Source of the DNA: an uncultured Collinsella sp.
GTDB lineage: Bacteria > Actinomycetota > Coriobacteriia > Coriobacteriales > Coriobacteriaceae
Reading direction: 5' to 3'
NCBI GenBank assembly: GCA_959019945.1
Contig: CAUEQD010000002.1
Coordinates: forward strand, 1 to 64,000
Length of the DNA stretch: 64,000 nt
Shown here: positions 1-15,785 of the stretch, one piece after another
How the letters are laid out: the number at the start of each line of letters is the position of its first letter
Position numbering within the stretch: the first letter of the stretch is position 1
Notes under the pieces: model-generated
Database searches by the model: none
The model's input: the letters and a program-made list of their open reading frames with translations, nothing else
Told to the model about the DNA's origin: nothing
Made by a program: the position numbers and the translations under genes

Positions 1-128
1 TTGCAATTACAAAAAGATGATTGGGCAAGATGTCAATCATTGTCTAACAGAGCCACTTATTTTGGGGGAGTGGATACAAGCCGGGCATACAATGGATGTC
101 GTTGTGTTGAGCTTACCGGGAGGTTGCT

Positions 129-1505
129 ATGTGGGCATACGAGACGACGTTCTATCAGATCTATCCGCTGGGCTTCTGTGGAGCTCCGCGCGAAAACGCC
201 GCGCCCGTTGCCGAGGATGAACTCGCCCAGGCTGCCAACGCCGCGCCCAACCCCGATGCACCCATCATGAAGATTGCCCAATGGGCCGACTACCTGCAAA
301 AACTCGGTATTGGCGCTGTGCTGATCAACCCGCCACTCGAGTCCGATAACCACGGCTACGATACACGCAGCCTGCGCCATATCGACCGTCGCCTGGGTGG
401 GGATACCGACTATGCCGCCGTGTGCGACACGCTGCATGCCCACGGCATCCGCGTGGTGCTCGACGCCGTCTTCAACCACGTCGGTCGTGGCTTTTGGGCC
501 TTCCGCGATGTGCAAGAGCATAAGTGGGACTCGCCCTACAAGGATTGGTTCCACATCAGCTTTGACGGTGACTCGTGCTACGGCGACGGCTTTTGGTATG
601 AGGGCTGGGAGGGCCATTTTGAGCTTGTGAAGCTCAACCTGCAAAACCCCGCCGTGGTCAATTACCTGCTTGAGTCCGTGCGTCGCTGGGCCGAGGTCTT
701 TGGCGTCGACGGCCTGCGCTTGGACGTTGCCTATATGCTCGACCGCGACTTCATGCGCCGCCTGCACGCTTTTACCCGTGAGCTCAAGCCCGACTTTGTG
801 CTGATTGGCGAGACGCTCCACGGCGACTACAACCAAATCGTCAACGACGAGATGCTCGACTCCTGCACCAACTACGAGTGCTACAAGGGCCTGTACTCCA
901 GCTTTAATTCGGTCAACATGTTCGAGATTGCCCATTCGTTGCATCGCCAGTTTGGCGGCGATCCGTGGTGCATCTACCGCGGCAAACACCTGCTGTCGTT
1001 TGTCGACAACCACGATGTGCCGCGCCTGGCGAGCATCCTTACCGACAAGTCTTGCCTACGCCCCGCCTATGGCATGCTGTTTGGCATGCCAGGCATTCCG
1101 TGCGTCTATTACGGTAGCGAGTGGGGAATTGCTGGTGAAAAGGGCGGCCCCGACGGCGACTGGGCGCTGCGCCCTGCGCTCGATGAGCCTGCGCCCAACG
1201 AGCTGACGGCCTTCATCACGCAGCTGGCGCACCTGCGCTCGGCAAACGACGCGGCGGCCCGTGCTCTCAACTACGGTGCCTATCGCAACGTGGTGATCCA
1301 GAACAAGCAGCTGCTGTTCGAGCGCGCCTGCGACGACGCGACGGTGCTCGTGGCGGTGAACGCCGTGGACGAGCCTTACACCTTTGGCGCCGGCGAGCTC
1401 AACGGCTCCTTTGTCGATTTGCTTGCCGACGGCGTGCCCACGGTCGAGCTGGCGGGCTCCCTTGAGCTTGCGCCCTACGAGGTGCGCTATCTGTTGAGGG
1501 CCTAG
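129..1505 (+). CDS. Alpha-amylase family glycoside hydrolase (GH13)
   Basis: A 458-residue GH13 (beta/alpha)8 enzyme predicted to act on alpha-glucosidic bonds. The four GH13 motifs are visible: region I DAVFNH (112-117), region II GLRLDV with the nucleophile D199, region III GET with the acid/base E228, and region IV FVDNHD with D296. The C-terminal ~90 residues look like the usual beta-sandwich domain C. No signal peptide is apparent, so it is probably cytoplasmic and acts on imported maltodextrin or glycogen-type oligosaccharides; the exact specificity cannot be read. ATG 129 is preceded by GGGAGG at 119-124. A possible -10 (TACAAT, 88-93) lies upstream but no good -35. The stop is 3 bases before the next gene, suggesting co-transcription. 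Confidence 0.9.
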   Translation: MWAYETTFYQIYPLGFCGAPRENAAPVAEDELAQAANAAPNPDAPIMKIAQWADYLQKLGIGAVLINPPLESDNHGYDTRSLRHIDRRLGGDTDYAAVCDTLHAHGIRVVLDAVFNHVGRGFWAFRDVQEHKWDSPYKDWFHISFDGDSCYGDGFWYEGWEGHFELVKLNLQNPAVVNYLLESVRRWAEVFGVDGLRLDVAYMLDRDFMRRLHAFTRELKPDFVLIGETLHGDYNQIVNDEMLDSCTNYECYKGLYSSFNSVNMFEIAHSLHRQFGGDPWCIYRGKHLLSFVDNHDVPRLASILTDKSCLRPAYGMLFGMPGIPCVYYGSEWGIAGEKGGPDGDWALRPALDEPAPNELTAFITQLAHLRSANDAAARALNYGAYRNVVIQNKQLLFERACDDATVLVAVNAVDEPYTFGAGELNGSFVDLLADGVPTVELAGSLELAPYEVRYLLRA

Positions 1506-1508
1506 GCC

Positions 1509-2078
1509 ATGGCAGCGTCTGACGAGGGCTATCAACATATTGAGCATGGGTTTGAGCCCGTGTTCGACCAGCACTCGCGCGTTTTGGTGCTCGGATCGTT
1601 TCCCTCGGTGCTGTCGCGCGCTAATGCCTTTTATTACGGCAACCCTCAGAATCGCTTTTGGCGTGTGATGGCCACGTGCCTCGGTATGCCTGTGCCGCCC
1701 AACGAGGGCGATCCTTTGGCAAGCGGTGAGCCCGCGACGCTCGATGCCTCCATTGCCGCCAAGCGGGCCATGCTGCTGAACGGCGGCGTGGCCCTGTGGG
1801 ATGCAATCGAGAGCTGCGACATTAAGGGCTCGAGCGACGCGAGCATCCGCAACGTTGTGCCGGCACATATCGAGCGCATTACCGGCGCAGCTCCCATTGA
1901 GCAGGTGATATGCAACGGTGGTACAGCTGGCCGGCTCTACAAGCGCTATCTACAAGAGCGCACCGGGCTGCCGGCCATCGTTCTGCCGTCGACAAGTCCC
2001 GCCAATGCGGCGTGGCGTCTGGAACGCCTTGTCGAGCGTTGGAGCGGCGCCGCTGATTGGCAGGCTTTTTCGATTTAG
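1509..2078 (+). CDS. Uracil-DNA glycosylase superfamily protein (DNA-deoxyinosine glycosylase type)
   Basis: A 189-residue protein with the layout of family 6 uracil-DNA glycosylase-like enzymes, which excise hypoxanthine (deaminated adenine) from DNA. The N-terminal active-site segment reads LGSFPS followed by a YYGNPQNRFW block typical of these proteins, and a late LPSTSPAN segment corresponds to the motif 2 loop that inserts into the DNA. It starts 3 bases after the amylase stop, with a GAGGG-like site inside the end of that gene, and converges with the gene on the other strand, the stops overlapping by 4 bases. The substrate is inferred from the family. Confidence 0.78.
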   Translation: MAASDEGYQHIEHGFEPVFDQHSRVLVLGSFPSVLSRANAFYYGNPQNRFWRVMATCLGMPVPPNEGDPLASGEPATLDASIAAKRAMLLNGGVALWDAIESCDIKGSSDASIRNVVPAHIERITGAAPIEQVICNGGTAGRLYKRYLQERTGLPAIVLPSTSPANAAWRLERLVERWSGAADWQAFSI

Positions 2079-2731
2079 CAGTTTGAGTGCTCGGCAAGAT
2101 GCCTCATAACGGCGTGCCAGATCGGTGTGGGCAGTGCAGGCGTGGCGCGCACCATGCCGTCGGTGTCGACGCCGCCCGTTGCGGCGCCACTGAGCTTCTG
2201 CGCGTGTTCGATGGAACACCCCATACGAACGGCGCCCACGAGCTTGTCCATGGCCTCCGAAAACGGTCGCCGCAAGAGTCCCATGCGCGGGGAGCGACGA
2301 AGCGCCGCAATGCCGCTGCCAGCGCAGATGGCAACGCCGCCACACCACAATTGGTTATGGCGCTCACATGCTTTGTGCAGGCGAACGGCGGTCTCACGCG
2401 CCTGCTCAGTGCCCTGTTGTGCGGCTCGAATCGCGGCGTAGACACGCGTTCCCGTACCGCCAAAGCGCTCAAGCGCCTGCTCGATGGCTGTCAACGTCTT
2501 ATCGTCAGCCACATCTTCAATGGCCAGCACGATGCCATCGGCAACGCTGCCGGCGTCATTTGCCTTCAAGTCAACCGGGTGGGGGAGTGCGGTGCCGGAA
2601 AGCTGTGCATAGGCGGTGATGGCATCCTGCAGGTCCCAGAGCAAAAACTCAAGATCGTCGCTATTGGGAATGCTGATATACGCAATGGTTTGCAGTGTTT
2701 TTGGTACATCGCCGCGTGCGGTCGTCTCCAT
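2075..2731 (-). CDS. Hypothetical protein, 218 aa
   Basis: I do not recognise this protein. It starts at ATG 2731 after a clear AAAGGAG site. The N-terminal half (about 15-120) looks alpha/beta, with a segment reading GIVLAIEDVADD near 66-77. The middle holds alternating hydrophobic stretches with Cys residues (KACERHNQLWCGG), and there is a basic RRSPRMGLLRRP stretch around 150 that recalls the tail region of flavodoxin-like or NAD(P)H-dependent reductase-like proteins, but that resemblance is weak. No transmembrane segment or signal peptide is obvious. It is transcribed divergently from the aminotransferase and converges on the glycosylase gene, so it is probably monocistronic. Confidence 0.75.
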   Translation of the reverse strand: METTARGDVPKTLQTIAYISIPNSDDLEFLLWDLQDAITAYAQLSGTALPHPVDLKANDAGSVADGIVLAIEDVADDKTLTAIEQALERFGGTGTRVYAAIRAAQQGTEQARETAVRLHKACERHNQLWCGGVAICAGSGIAALRRSPRMGLLRRPFSEAMDKLVGAVRMGCSIEHAQKLSGAATGGVDTDGMVRATPALPTPIWHAVMRHLAEHSNC

Positions 2732-2824
2732 GCTGTCTCCTTTCCGGTTGGTTTCCGTTTAGGTTACACCGTCTGGTGGCGCCCCGCCGCGCTATCCTAG
2801 TGCAACCCTTACGAAAGGAACGCC

Positions 2825-3961
2825 ATGCGTCTGCCCATGAATACCTCGCTTGCCACGCTCAAGCCCTCCGGCATCCGTCGGATTAACGCGCTCGCCGCCC
2901 AGCATCCGGGGTGCATCGCGCTCGCGCTCGGCGAGCCCGATTTTCCCACGCCCGATGTGATTAGCGCCGAGGTGACCGCCGCACTGGACCGCGGCGACAC
3001 GCACTATCCGCCCAACAACGGTCGCCCCGCCCTGCGCGATGCACTGTCCAGATATATGGATGACGCGGGCCTGGCGTTTTCCGCCGATGAGGTCATCCTG
3101 ACCGACGGTGCGACCGAGGCGCTGTCGGCAACATTCATGGCTATGCTCAACCCCGGCGACGAGGTCATTATTCCCACGCCGGCCTTTGGCCTGTACGAAA
3201 GCATCGTCGTGGCCAACCACGCCAAAGCAGTCTTTTTGGATACGGAGCCTGCGCAATTTCAGATTGACGAGGATGCGCTTCGTGCTTGCGTGACGCCGGC
3301 GACCAAGGCCATCGTCATCTGCTCGCCCAACAATCCTACGGGTTGCATCCTCGACGCGGCATCGCTCGACGCCGTGGCACGCGTGGCAGAGCAGACAGGC
3401 ATCTACGTGGTCTGCGACGACGTATACAACCGCTTGGTCTACGCGGACGGCTACGAGCGCTTCGCCCAGCGCCACCCGGAGCTGCGTGAGCAGACGGTAG
3501 TCATCGAGAGCTTCTCCAAGCCCTGGGCTATGACCGGCTGGCGCCTGGGCTGGCTCGCAGCAGCGGCACCCGTCATCGCCGAGATCGCCAAGGCTCACCA
3601 ATACCTAGTATCGAGCGCCGTCTCCTTCGAGATGGACGCCGCGGCCCGAGCCCTGACCGTCGACCCAACCCCCATGCTCGAAGTCTACCGAGCCCGTCGC
3701 GAACGCGTACTCGCAGCCTTAGACGCCATGGGCCTCGACGTAGTAGAGCCCGCAGGAGCCTTCTACACTTTCCCAAGCATCAAAAAGTTCGGCCTAACCA
3801 GCGAAGACTTCTGCATCAAAGCCATCAAAGAGGCCAACGTAGCCCTAGTCCCGGGCGACTGTTTCGGCACCGAAGGCAACGTCCGCCTCAGCTACTGCGT
3901 CTCCGACAAAGACCTAGACGAAGGCCTCCGCCGCCTGTCCACCTTCATTTCAACCTTATAG
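2825..3961 (+). CDS. Class I/II pyridoxal-phosphate aminotransferase
   Basis: A 378-residue fold-type I aminotransferase of the AspC/PatA-like group, which moves an amino group between an amino acid and a 2-oxo acid. Visible landmarks are ALGEPDFPTP near 34-43, SPNNPTG (167-173), the cofactor-contacting DDVYNRL (198-204) and the Schiff-base lysine K232 in SFSKPWAMTGWRLGW. The C-terminal NVRLSY carries the substrate carboxylate-binding arginine. AAAGGA precedes ATG 2825. From about 3596 to the stop the codon choice changes abruptly to A-ending synonyms (CTA, GTA, TCA, GCA) and the coding strand becomes C-rich and G-poor, unlike the first two thirds. The substrate is undetermined. Confidence 0.92.
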   Translation: MRLPMNTSLATLKPSGIRRINALAAQHPGCIALALGEPDFPTPDVISAEVTAALDRGDTHYPPNNGRPALRDALSRYMDDAGLAFSADEVILTDGATEALSATFMAMLNPGDEVIIPTPAFGLYESIVVANHAKAVFLDTEPAQFQIDEDALRACVTPATKAIVICSPNNPTGCILDAASLDAVARVAEQTGIYVVCDDVYNRLVYADGYERFAQRHPELREQTVVIESFSKPWAMTGWRLGWLAAAAPVIAEIAKAHQYLVSSAVSFEMDAAARALTVDPTPMLEVYRARRERVLAALDAMGLDVVEPAGAFYTFPSIKKFGLTSEDFCIKAIKEANVALVPGDCFGTEGNVRLSYCVSDKDLDEGLRRLSTFISTL

Positions 3962-4055
3962 CCCAACGGGACGCAACACATCAGCCCACCGACATAAGGG
4001 TTATGCGTGGGGCGCGCCGGCCAACGGCAACCCTGGCTGCCCCAAAGTCAACACA

Positions 4056-4189
4056 GGTCGCGCCGCCAAAGGCCAGGCGCAAGCTTTTCGTAGATTCCGC
4101 ACGAGCCGAAGAGCACTAAATGTGCTCTTCGTGCGAGCCCAGGACCTGACCGAGCGAAAAGCTTGCGCCTGGCCTTTGGCGGCGCGACC
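4056..4189. repeat. Large hairpin element 1 (35-bp perfect arms, conserved core)
   Basis: Arms at 4056-4090 and 4155-4189 are perfect reverse complements over 35 bp. Between them is a 64-nt core with an inner stem CGAAGAGCAC/GTGCTCTTCG and the flanking words TTCCGCACGAG and GTGCGAGCC...AGGAC. The core is related to those at 17048-17114 and 34317-34383, but the arms are unrelated to the outer arms of those copies. It lies between the aminotransferase stop and the rplJ promoter. There is no T-tract, so it is not a standard intrinsic terminator. Confidence 0.9.
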
Positions 4190-4223
4190 GAGATGGTGGA
4201 ATTGTGTGCAGCCAGAGTTGCCG

Positions 4224-4252
4224 TTGACCGACGCCGGGGTCCCCGCCATAAT
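4224..4252 (+). promoter_or_regulatory. Predicted promoter for rplJ-rplL
   Basis: TTGACC (4224-4229), a 17-bp spacer and CATAAT (4247-4252) fit a housekeeping sigma promoter just upstream of the L10 leader. Confidence 0.65.
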
Positions 4253-4263
4253 ACTTTCGGTTC

Positions 4264-4360
4264 ACGCACGAATCCGCTGCCAGAGACAGCCGGCGCAAAC
4301 GGGTCTTACCCGCGAGCTTAATGGGACTTCCCGCCAGCCGAGGTGGTCGAGTAGATATGT
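4264..4360 (+). ncRNA. Ribosomal protein L10 leader (autoregulatory mRNA structure)
   Basis: The rplJ leader contains the sequence features of the bacterial L10 leader, including AGACAGC followed downstream by a GCCGAGGTGG element (4337-4346), where the L10(L12)4 complex binds its own mRNA. A terminator-like hairpin follows, suggesting attenuation. The boundaries are approximate; a covariance-model search would settle them. Confidence 0.6.
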
Positions 4361-4366
4361 CTTCTC

Positions 4367-4403
4367 GCCCCCGTCGCTCATGCAGCGCGGGGGCTTTCTT
4401 TTT
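4367..4403 (+). terminator. Intrinsic terminator/attenuator in the rplJ leader
   Basis: GCCCCCG ... CGGGGGC with an inner CGCT/AGCG stem, followed by TTTCTTTTT. It lies between the L10 leader and the rplJ start, so it most likely works as an attenuator. Confidence 0.7.
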
Positions 4404-4468
4404 GGACATGCCCCCGTCACGTCCTTGTGGCGGACCGTGCCCGGAAAGAATTCGAGGAGGTGTAATTC

Positions 4469-4990
4469 ATGCCCCAGCAGTACAAAATCGACAAGGTTGC
4501 AGAGATCGAGTCCCGTATCGCCGAGAACGCCGGTCTGTTCGTCGTCAACTACAACGGTCTGACGGTTAAGCAGGCTCAAGAGCTGCGTCATCAGCTTCGC
4601 GAGTGCGGCGCCGAGATGAAGGTCTACAAGAACAACCTGGTCAAGATCGCCCTCAAGAACCAGGAGCAGCCCGAGCTCGACGAGATCCTCGCCGGCCCCG
4701 TTGCTTATGTGTTCTACGAGACCGAGCCGGTCGAGGCCGCTAAGGCCCTTAAGGACTTCTCCGCTAAGTCCAAGGGCGTCCTTGAGATCAAGGGCGGTAT
4801 CTCCGACGGCAAGGCCGTTTCCGCTGATGATGTTAAGGCTATCGCCGAGCTGCCCACCAAGGATCAGCTTCTCGGCCAGATCGCCGGTCTCATCTCCGGT
4901 TTCGCTCGCGACATCGCTGTCTGCGTCAACGGCGTTTCCTCTGGTCTCGCTCGTTCGATCCAGCAGGTCTCCGAGCAGAAGGCAGCCTAG
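4469..4990 (+). CDS. rplJ: 50S ribosomal protein L10
   Basis: 173 residues, the normal length for L10, the stalk-base protein that anchors L7/L12 dimers to the large subunit and recruits translation factors. The N-terminus (EIESRIAENAGLFVVNYNGLTVKQ) is typical, and the C-terminal helical region binds L7/L12. GAGGAGGTG precedes ATG 4469. It is first in a two-gene unit with rplL and is likely feedback-regulated through the upstream leader and attenuator. Confidence 0.98.
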   Translation: MPQQYKIDKVAEIESRIAENAGLFVVNYNGLTVKQAQELRHQLRECGAEMKVYKNNLVKIALKNQEQPELDEILAGPVAYVFYETEPVEAAKALKDFSAKSKGVLEIKGGISDGKAVSADDVKAIAELPTKDQLLGQIAGLISGFARDIAVCVNGVSSGLARSIQQVSEQKAA

Positions 4991-5092
4991 TTGCTGTTTT
5001 CACCCGCGGCGGCAACGCCGCACCCCTGGCGCATTCGCGCCGTGTTTTAACTGATCTCCGTGCATCCGCACGGAAACCGAAAGGACTTAGAA

Positions 5093-5470
5093 ATGGCTAA
5101 GCTTACCACCGATGAGATCATCGATGCTCTTAAGGAAATGACCCTTCTCGAGGCTTCCGAGCTCGTTAAGGCTATCGAGGACACCTTCGGCGTTTCCGCC
5201 GCTGCTCCTGCCGCTGTTGTCGCCGCTCCCGCTGCTGGCGCTGCTGAGGCCGAGGAGAAGACCGAGTTTGACGTCGTGCTCGAGGGCTTCGGCGACAACA
5301 AGATCCAGGTCATCAAGGCCGTCCGTGAGCTCACCAACCTTGGCCTGAAGGAGGCCAAGGAGGTCGTCGAGGGCGCTCCCAAGGCTGTTCTCGAGGGTGC
5401 CAAGAAGGAGGACGCCGAGGCTGCCAAGGAGAAGCTCGAGGCTGCTGGCGCTGCTGTCACCCTCAAGTAA
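5093..5470 (+). CDS. rplL: 50S ribosomal protein L7/L12
   Basis: 125 residues, with the usual architecture: an N-terminal dimerisation helix pair ([20 protein letters not shown]), an Ala/Pro-rich hinge (about 37-55) and a C-terminal factor-binding domain with [18 protein letters not shown] 5093 follows GAAAGGA; an in-frame upstream extension to 5060 has no ribosome site and is rejected. A small TCCGTGC/GCACGGA hairpin lies in the rplJ-rplL gap, perhaps helping raise L7/L12 output relative to L10. Confidence 0.98.
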   Translation: MAKLTTDEIIDALKEMTLLEASELVKAIEDTFGVSAAAPAAVVAAPAAGAAEAEEKTEFDVVLEGFGDNKIQVIKAVRELTNLGLKEAKEVVEGAPKAVLEGAKKEDAEAAKEKLEAAGAAVTLK

Positions 5471-5498
5471 TCAGGCTTTCTCGCCAGATTTCTTTAAA

Positions 5499-5537
5499 GA
5501 CGGGGTTCGCATTGCGAGCCCCGCCTTTTTTGTTTTT
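5499..5537 (+). terminator. Intrinsic terminator after rplL
   Basis: A CGGGGTTCGC/GCGAGCCCCG stem with a 3-nt loop, followed by a T-rich tract. Confidence 0.88.
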
Positions 5538-5660
5538 CGGTCCCTCGGCATCGGTTGCTCAAACTGCCATATTCTGTGATTTGCGTCGTATCGGGTGCCC
5601 TGCCGTTGGGCAATAAAATTGCACCATTCGAGCAATAATTTGCGTTGACCTGCTGAAGAA

Positions 5661-5688
5661 TTGTCTCTGCCTTGTAGCGACATATAGT
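5661..5688 (+). promoter_or_regulatory. Predicted promoter for galU
   Basis: TTGTCT (5661-5666), a 16-bp spacer and TATAGT (5683-5688). Confidence 0.5.
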
Positions 5689-5784
5689 TCCAGCGGTAAG
5701 ATGCTTGGGTATCGCAATTTGGTCTGCGGCTGTGTGCCGCACGCATGGGGCGCTTTTGCGCCTGCGAAAGGATCTTTGAATAAC

Positions 5785-6693
5785 ATGAAGGCAATCATCC
5801 CCGCCGCCGGTCTTGGCACGCGTTTTCTGCCTGGCACCAAGTGCACGCCTAAAGAGATGCTGCCGGTGCTCGACAAACCGGTCATCCAGTACGTCGTTGA
5901 GGAGGCGCTCGACCCCGATGAGGTCGACGATGCTATTATCGTCACCTCTCCTGGCAAGCCCGAGTTGCTGAGCTACTTCCAGCCCGATCGCTCGCTCGAG
6001 AACCTGCTTCGCGAGCGTGGCAAGGACGCCTACGCCGACGCCGTCGCCCATGCTGGTGGTATGCCGGTCGACTTCCGTTATCAGTACGAGCCCAAGGGCC
6101 TTGGCCACGCCATTCGCTCTGCCGCCGACGCTGTGGCAGGGGAGAACTTCCTGGTTCTTCTGGGCGATTACGTTGTGCCCAACCGTGACATCTGCGACAA
6201 GATGCTTGCCGTCTCCAAGGAACACGGTGGCGCTTCTGTTATCGCCGTTGCCGCGTGCGCTCCCGAGGAGGTCAGCCGCTATGGCGTTATCGCCGGCGAT
6301 CGCGTGGGCGCTCTCGAGGGCTTCGAGAATGCCGCCGACGACGAGCCCGGTGCCGTTTGGCGTATCGGCGGCCTGGTCGAGAAGCCCGCTCCCGAGGCGG
6401 CTCCGTCCAACCTGTACATCGTCGGTCGCTACCTGCTGAGCCCGTTGGTCATGGATCTGCTGGCCGATCAGCAGGCCGGTAAGGGCGGCGAGATCCAGCT
6501 GACCGACGCCATGGCCCGCTCGCTCGACCGCGAGGCCATGTATGCCGTCGTCATCGACCCGCTGTCGGGCTACGATACCGGTACCCCGTCTGGCTGGATG
6601 GCTACCAACGCCCTCATGGCTGCAAGCGATCCTCGCTTTGCCGGCGCCTTCTGGGATGCCATCGACGAGCGCGGCGGTTTGATGCGCAAATAA
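5785..6693 (+). CDS. galU: UTP--glucose-1-phosphate uridylyltransferase
   Basis: A 302-residue nucleotidyltransferase that makes UDP-glucose from UTP and glucose-1-phosphate for cell-envelope polysaccharide and galactose metabolism. The N-terminus carries the nucleotide-binding signature IIPAAGLGTRFLPGTK with the following PKEMLPVLDKP; a sugar-binding EPKGLGHAI and the late VEKP block are also visible. ATG 5785 is chosen because the protein aligns with the family from MKAIIPAAG and AAAGGA lies upstream (spacing 12); the 28-codon extension is rejected. It has its own promoter and terminator, sitting between rplL and rpoB, which are neighbours in many bacteria. Confidence 0.97.
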   Translation: MKAIIPAAGLGTRFLPGTKCTPKEMLPVLDKPVIQYVVEEALDPDEVDDAIIVTSPGKPELLSYFQPDRSLENLLRERGKDAYADAVAHAGGMPVDFRYQYEPKGLGHAIRSAADAVAGENFLVLLGDYVVPNRDICDKMLAVSKEHGGASVIAVAACAPEEVSRYGVIAGDRVGALEGFENAADDEPGAVWRIGGLVEKPAPEAAPSNLYIVGRYLLSPLVMDLLADQQAGKGGEIQLTDAMARSLDREAMYAVVIDPLSGYDTGTPSGWMATNALMAASDPRFAGAFWDAIDERGGLMRK

Positions 6694-6714
6694 GCCTTTC
6701 GGGCATCGACATTT

Positions 6715-6749
6715 ACGGGTGCGGACTTCGGTTCGCGCCCGTTTTTTTA
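6715..6749 (+). terminator. Intrinsic terminator after galU
   Basis: An ACGGGTGCG/CGCGCCCGT stem followed by a run of T. Confidence 0.88.
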
Positions 6750-6790
6750 TAAGAGCTGCGATTGCCAGCCCTCTGTTCACAGAAAATATA

Positions 6791-6806
6791 TGAACAGGTG
6801 TTCGAT
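6791..6806. promoter_or_regulatory. SOS-box-like palindrome upstream of rpoB
   Basis: TGAACAGGTGTTCGAT contains GAAC-AGGT-GTTC, fitting the Gram-positive LexA box form GAACRNRYGTTC. It is about 75 bp upstream of the predicted rpoB -35. A chance match in a window this size is quite possible. Confidence 0.3.
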
Positions 6807-6881
6807 ACACATACATTTACCTGCGCATTTTCTGTCGAAAAACTTTGCTACTCCAAAAACTCAATCGCGTCAAGGCTTTTC

Positions 6882-6909
6882 TTGCTCAACGGTCGGTACC
6901 TGATAAACT
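6882..6909 (+). promoter_or_regulatory. Predicted promoter for rpoB-rpoC
   Basis: TTGCTC (6882-6887), a 16-bp spacer and TAAACT (6904-6909), about 75 nt upstream of the rpoB start. The roughly 290-bp gap from 6694 otherwise holds only the galU terminator and the palindrome at 6791. Confidence 0.45.
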
Positions 6910-6982
6910 ATTAGGTTGCGATAACTGGCGAAGCTATGCCTCGCCAATCCACCGAGCATTTCCGTGAAGGAGGAAAAACCTG

Positions 6983-10474
<3,492 letters not shown>

Positions 10475-10480
10475 TTGACT

Positions 10481-14956
<4,476 letters not shown>

Positions 14957-15000
14957 CTAGTTCCGCCGTTCTAACGAACGGCGGCGACCTCCGTCGCTGC

Positions 15001-15100
15001 GCGGCCCCCAGAGCTACAATCTGTCATTCAAAAGGCAGGGCATGACCAAAAGGTCAATGCCCTGCCTTTTTCATGCCACCTTGTACGCTCTGGGGGCCGC
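15001..15100 (+). terminator. Nested hairpin terminator after rpoC
   Basis: The inner stem GGCAGGGCATGACC/GGTCAATGCCCTGCC (15034-15066) is followed by TTTTT and is a strong intrinsic terminator. It is enclosed by a second stem, GCGGCCCCCAGAGC (15001-15014) with its near-complement at 15087-15100, giving an unusually large nested structure. Confidence 0.88.
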
Positions 15101-15142
15101 TCGCTTGCGTATGCTCAACCTGTTGCGTTCCGTTGATCCCTT

Positions 15143-15176
15143 GCCAAAAAGGGACAGGTTTATTTTGGTCGGTTTT
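15143..15176 (+). repeat. Left 34-bp inverted repeat bracketing the sigma/anti-sigma module
   Basis: Matches the reverse complement of 16951-16984 at 32 of 34 positions. The shared core reads GGTTTATTTTGGTCGGTTTT. It lies just upstream of the ECF-type promoter. Confidence 0.88.
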
Positions 15177-15189
15177 TCATGCTTGAATT

Positions 15190-15216
15190 TGAAACATTTC
15201 GCCCGACAAGAGCGTA
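15190..15216 (+). promoter_or_regulatory. ECF-sigma-type promoter (probable autoregulation)
   Basis: TGAAAC (15190-15195), 17 bp, CGTA (15213-15216). This matches the SigW/RpoE-type consensus (TGAAAC, 16-17 bp, CGTA) and lies 51 bp before the sigma-factor start. Confidence 0.65.
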
Positions 15217-15266
15217 TCTAAGGTGAGGGCCTCACCAAGAATTATTAACGTCACCGGGAGGTGATT

Positions 15267-15785
15267 ATGGAAGAACAAGCATTTAGACAGGCGGTTGAAG
15301 ATCACAGAGATGTCGTGTTTCGAATCGCATTGACGTATTTGCGCGATCGTGCCGATGCCGACGATGTCGCTCAAGACGTCTTTCTGAAGTTACTCAAAAG
15401 CGATGCGCAATTTGAAAGCTGGGAACATCTTCGTCGCTGGCTTATCCGGGTCACGATCAATGAATGCAAATCGCTCTTTCGAAAGCCATGGAGGCGTGTG
15501 GAGGATATTGAGAACCTGGCCGATTCGCTTTCGGCGGCGCAGGAGGAGACCAAGGCGGTCCTGTCAGACGTTATGCGACTTCCGGAACGATTCCGTGTTC
15601 CCATCATGCTCTATTACTATCTGGGCTTTTCGACCTCAGAGATTGCCGAGTTATTGCATGTGCCAGCCGCGACTGTTCGAACGCGTTTGGCTCGCGGCAG
15701 ATCGAAGCTCAAGTTCATCCTAGAGGAGGGCGACCGTGAAATCCAATCAAATCAAGCAGGCCTTCGAGTCCGTCCAAGCCGATAG
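15267..15785 (+). CDS. ECF-type RNA polymerase sigma factor
   Basis: 172 residues with only regions 2 and 4, as in extracytoplasmic-function sigma factors. Region 2 is about 10-75 (RIALTYLRDRADADDVAQDVFLK), and region 4 about 100-155 has the helix-turn-helix ALGFSTSEIAELL-like block YYLGFSTSEIAELLHVPAAT. I take ATG 15267, because the GTG at 15261 is part of the GGGAGGTG ribosome site. It overlaps the downstream membrane protein by 50 bp, the classic sigma/anti-sigma coupling, and an ECF-type promoter precedes it. Confidence 0.93.
   Translation: MEEQAFRQAVEDHRDVVFRIALTYLRDRADADDVAQDVFLKLLKSDAQFESWEHLRRWLIRVTINECKSLFRKPWRRVEDIENLADSLSAAQEETKAVLSDVMRLPERFRVPIMLYYYLGFSTSEIAELLHVPAATVRTRLARGRSKLKFILEEGDREIQSNQAGLRVRPSR

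Noticed and set aside
1..128. A small coding frame before the amylase
   Set aside because: No ribosome site or family resemblance; better read as the amylase promoter region.
4056..4189. Reading the large hairpins as ordinary intrinsic terminators
   Set aside because: There is no T-tract on either strand and the stems are far longer than needed.
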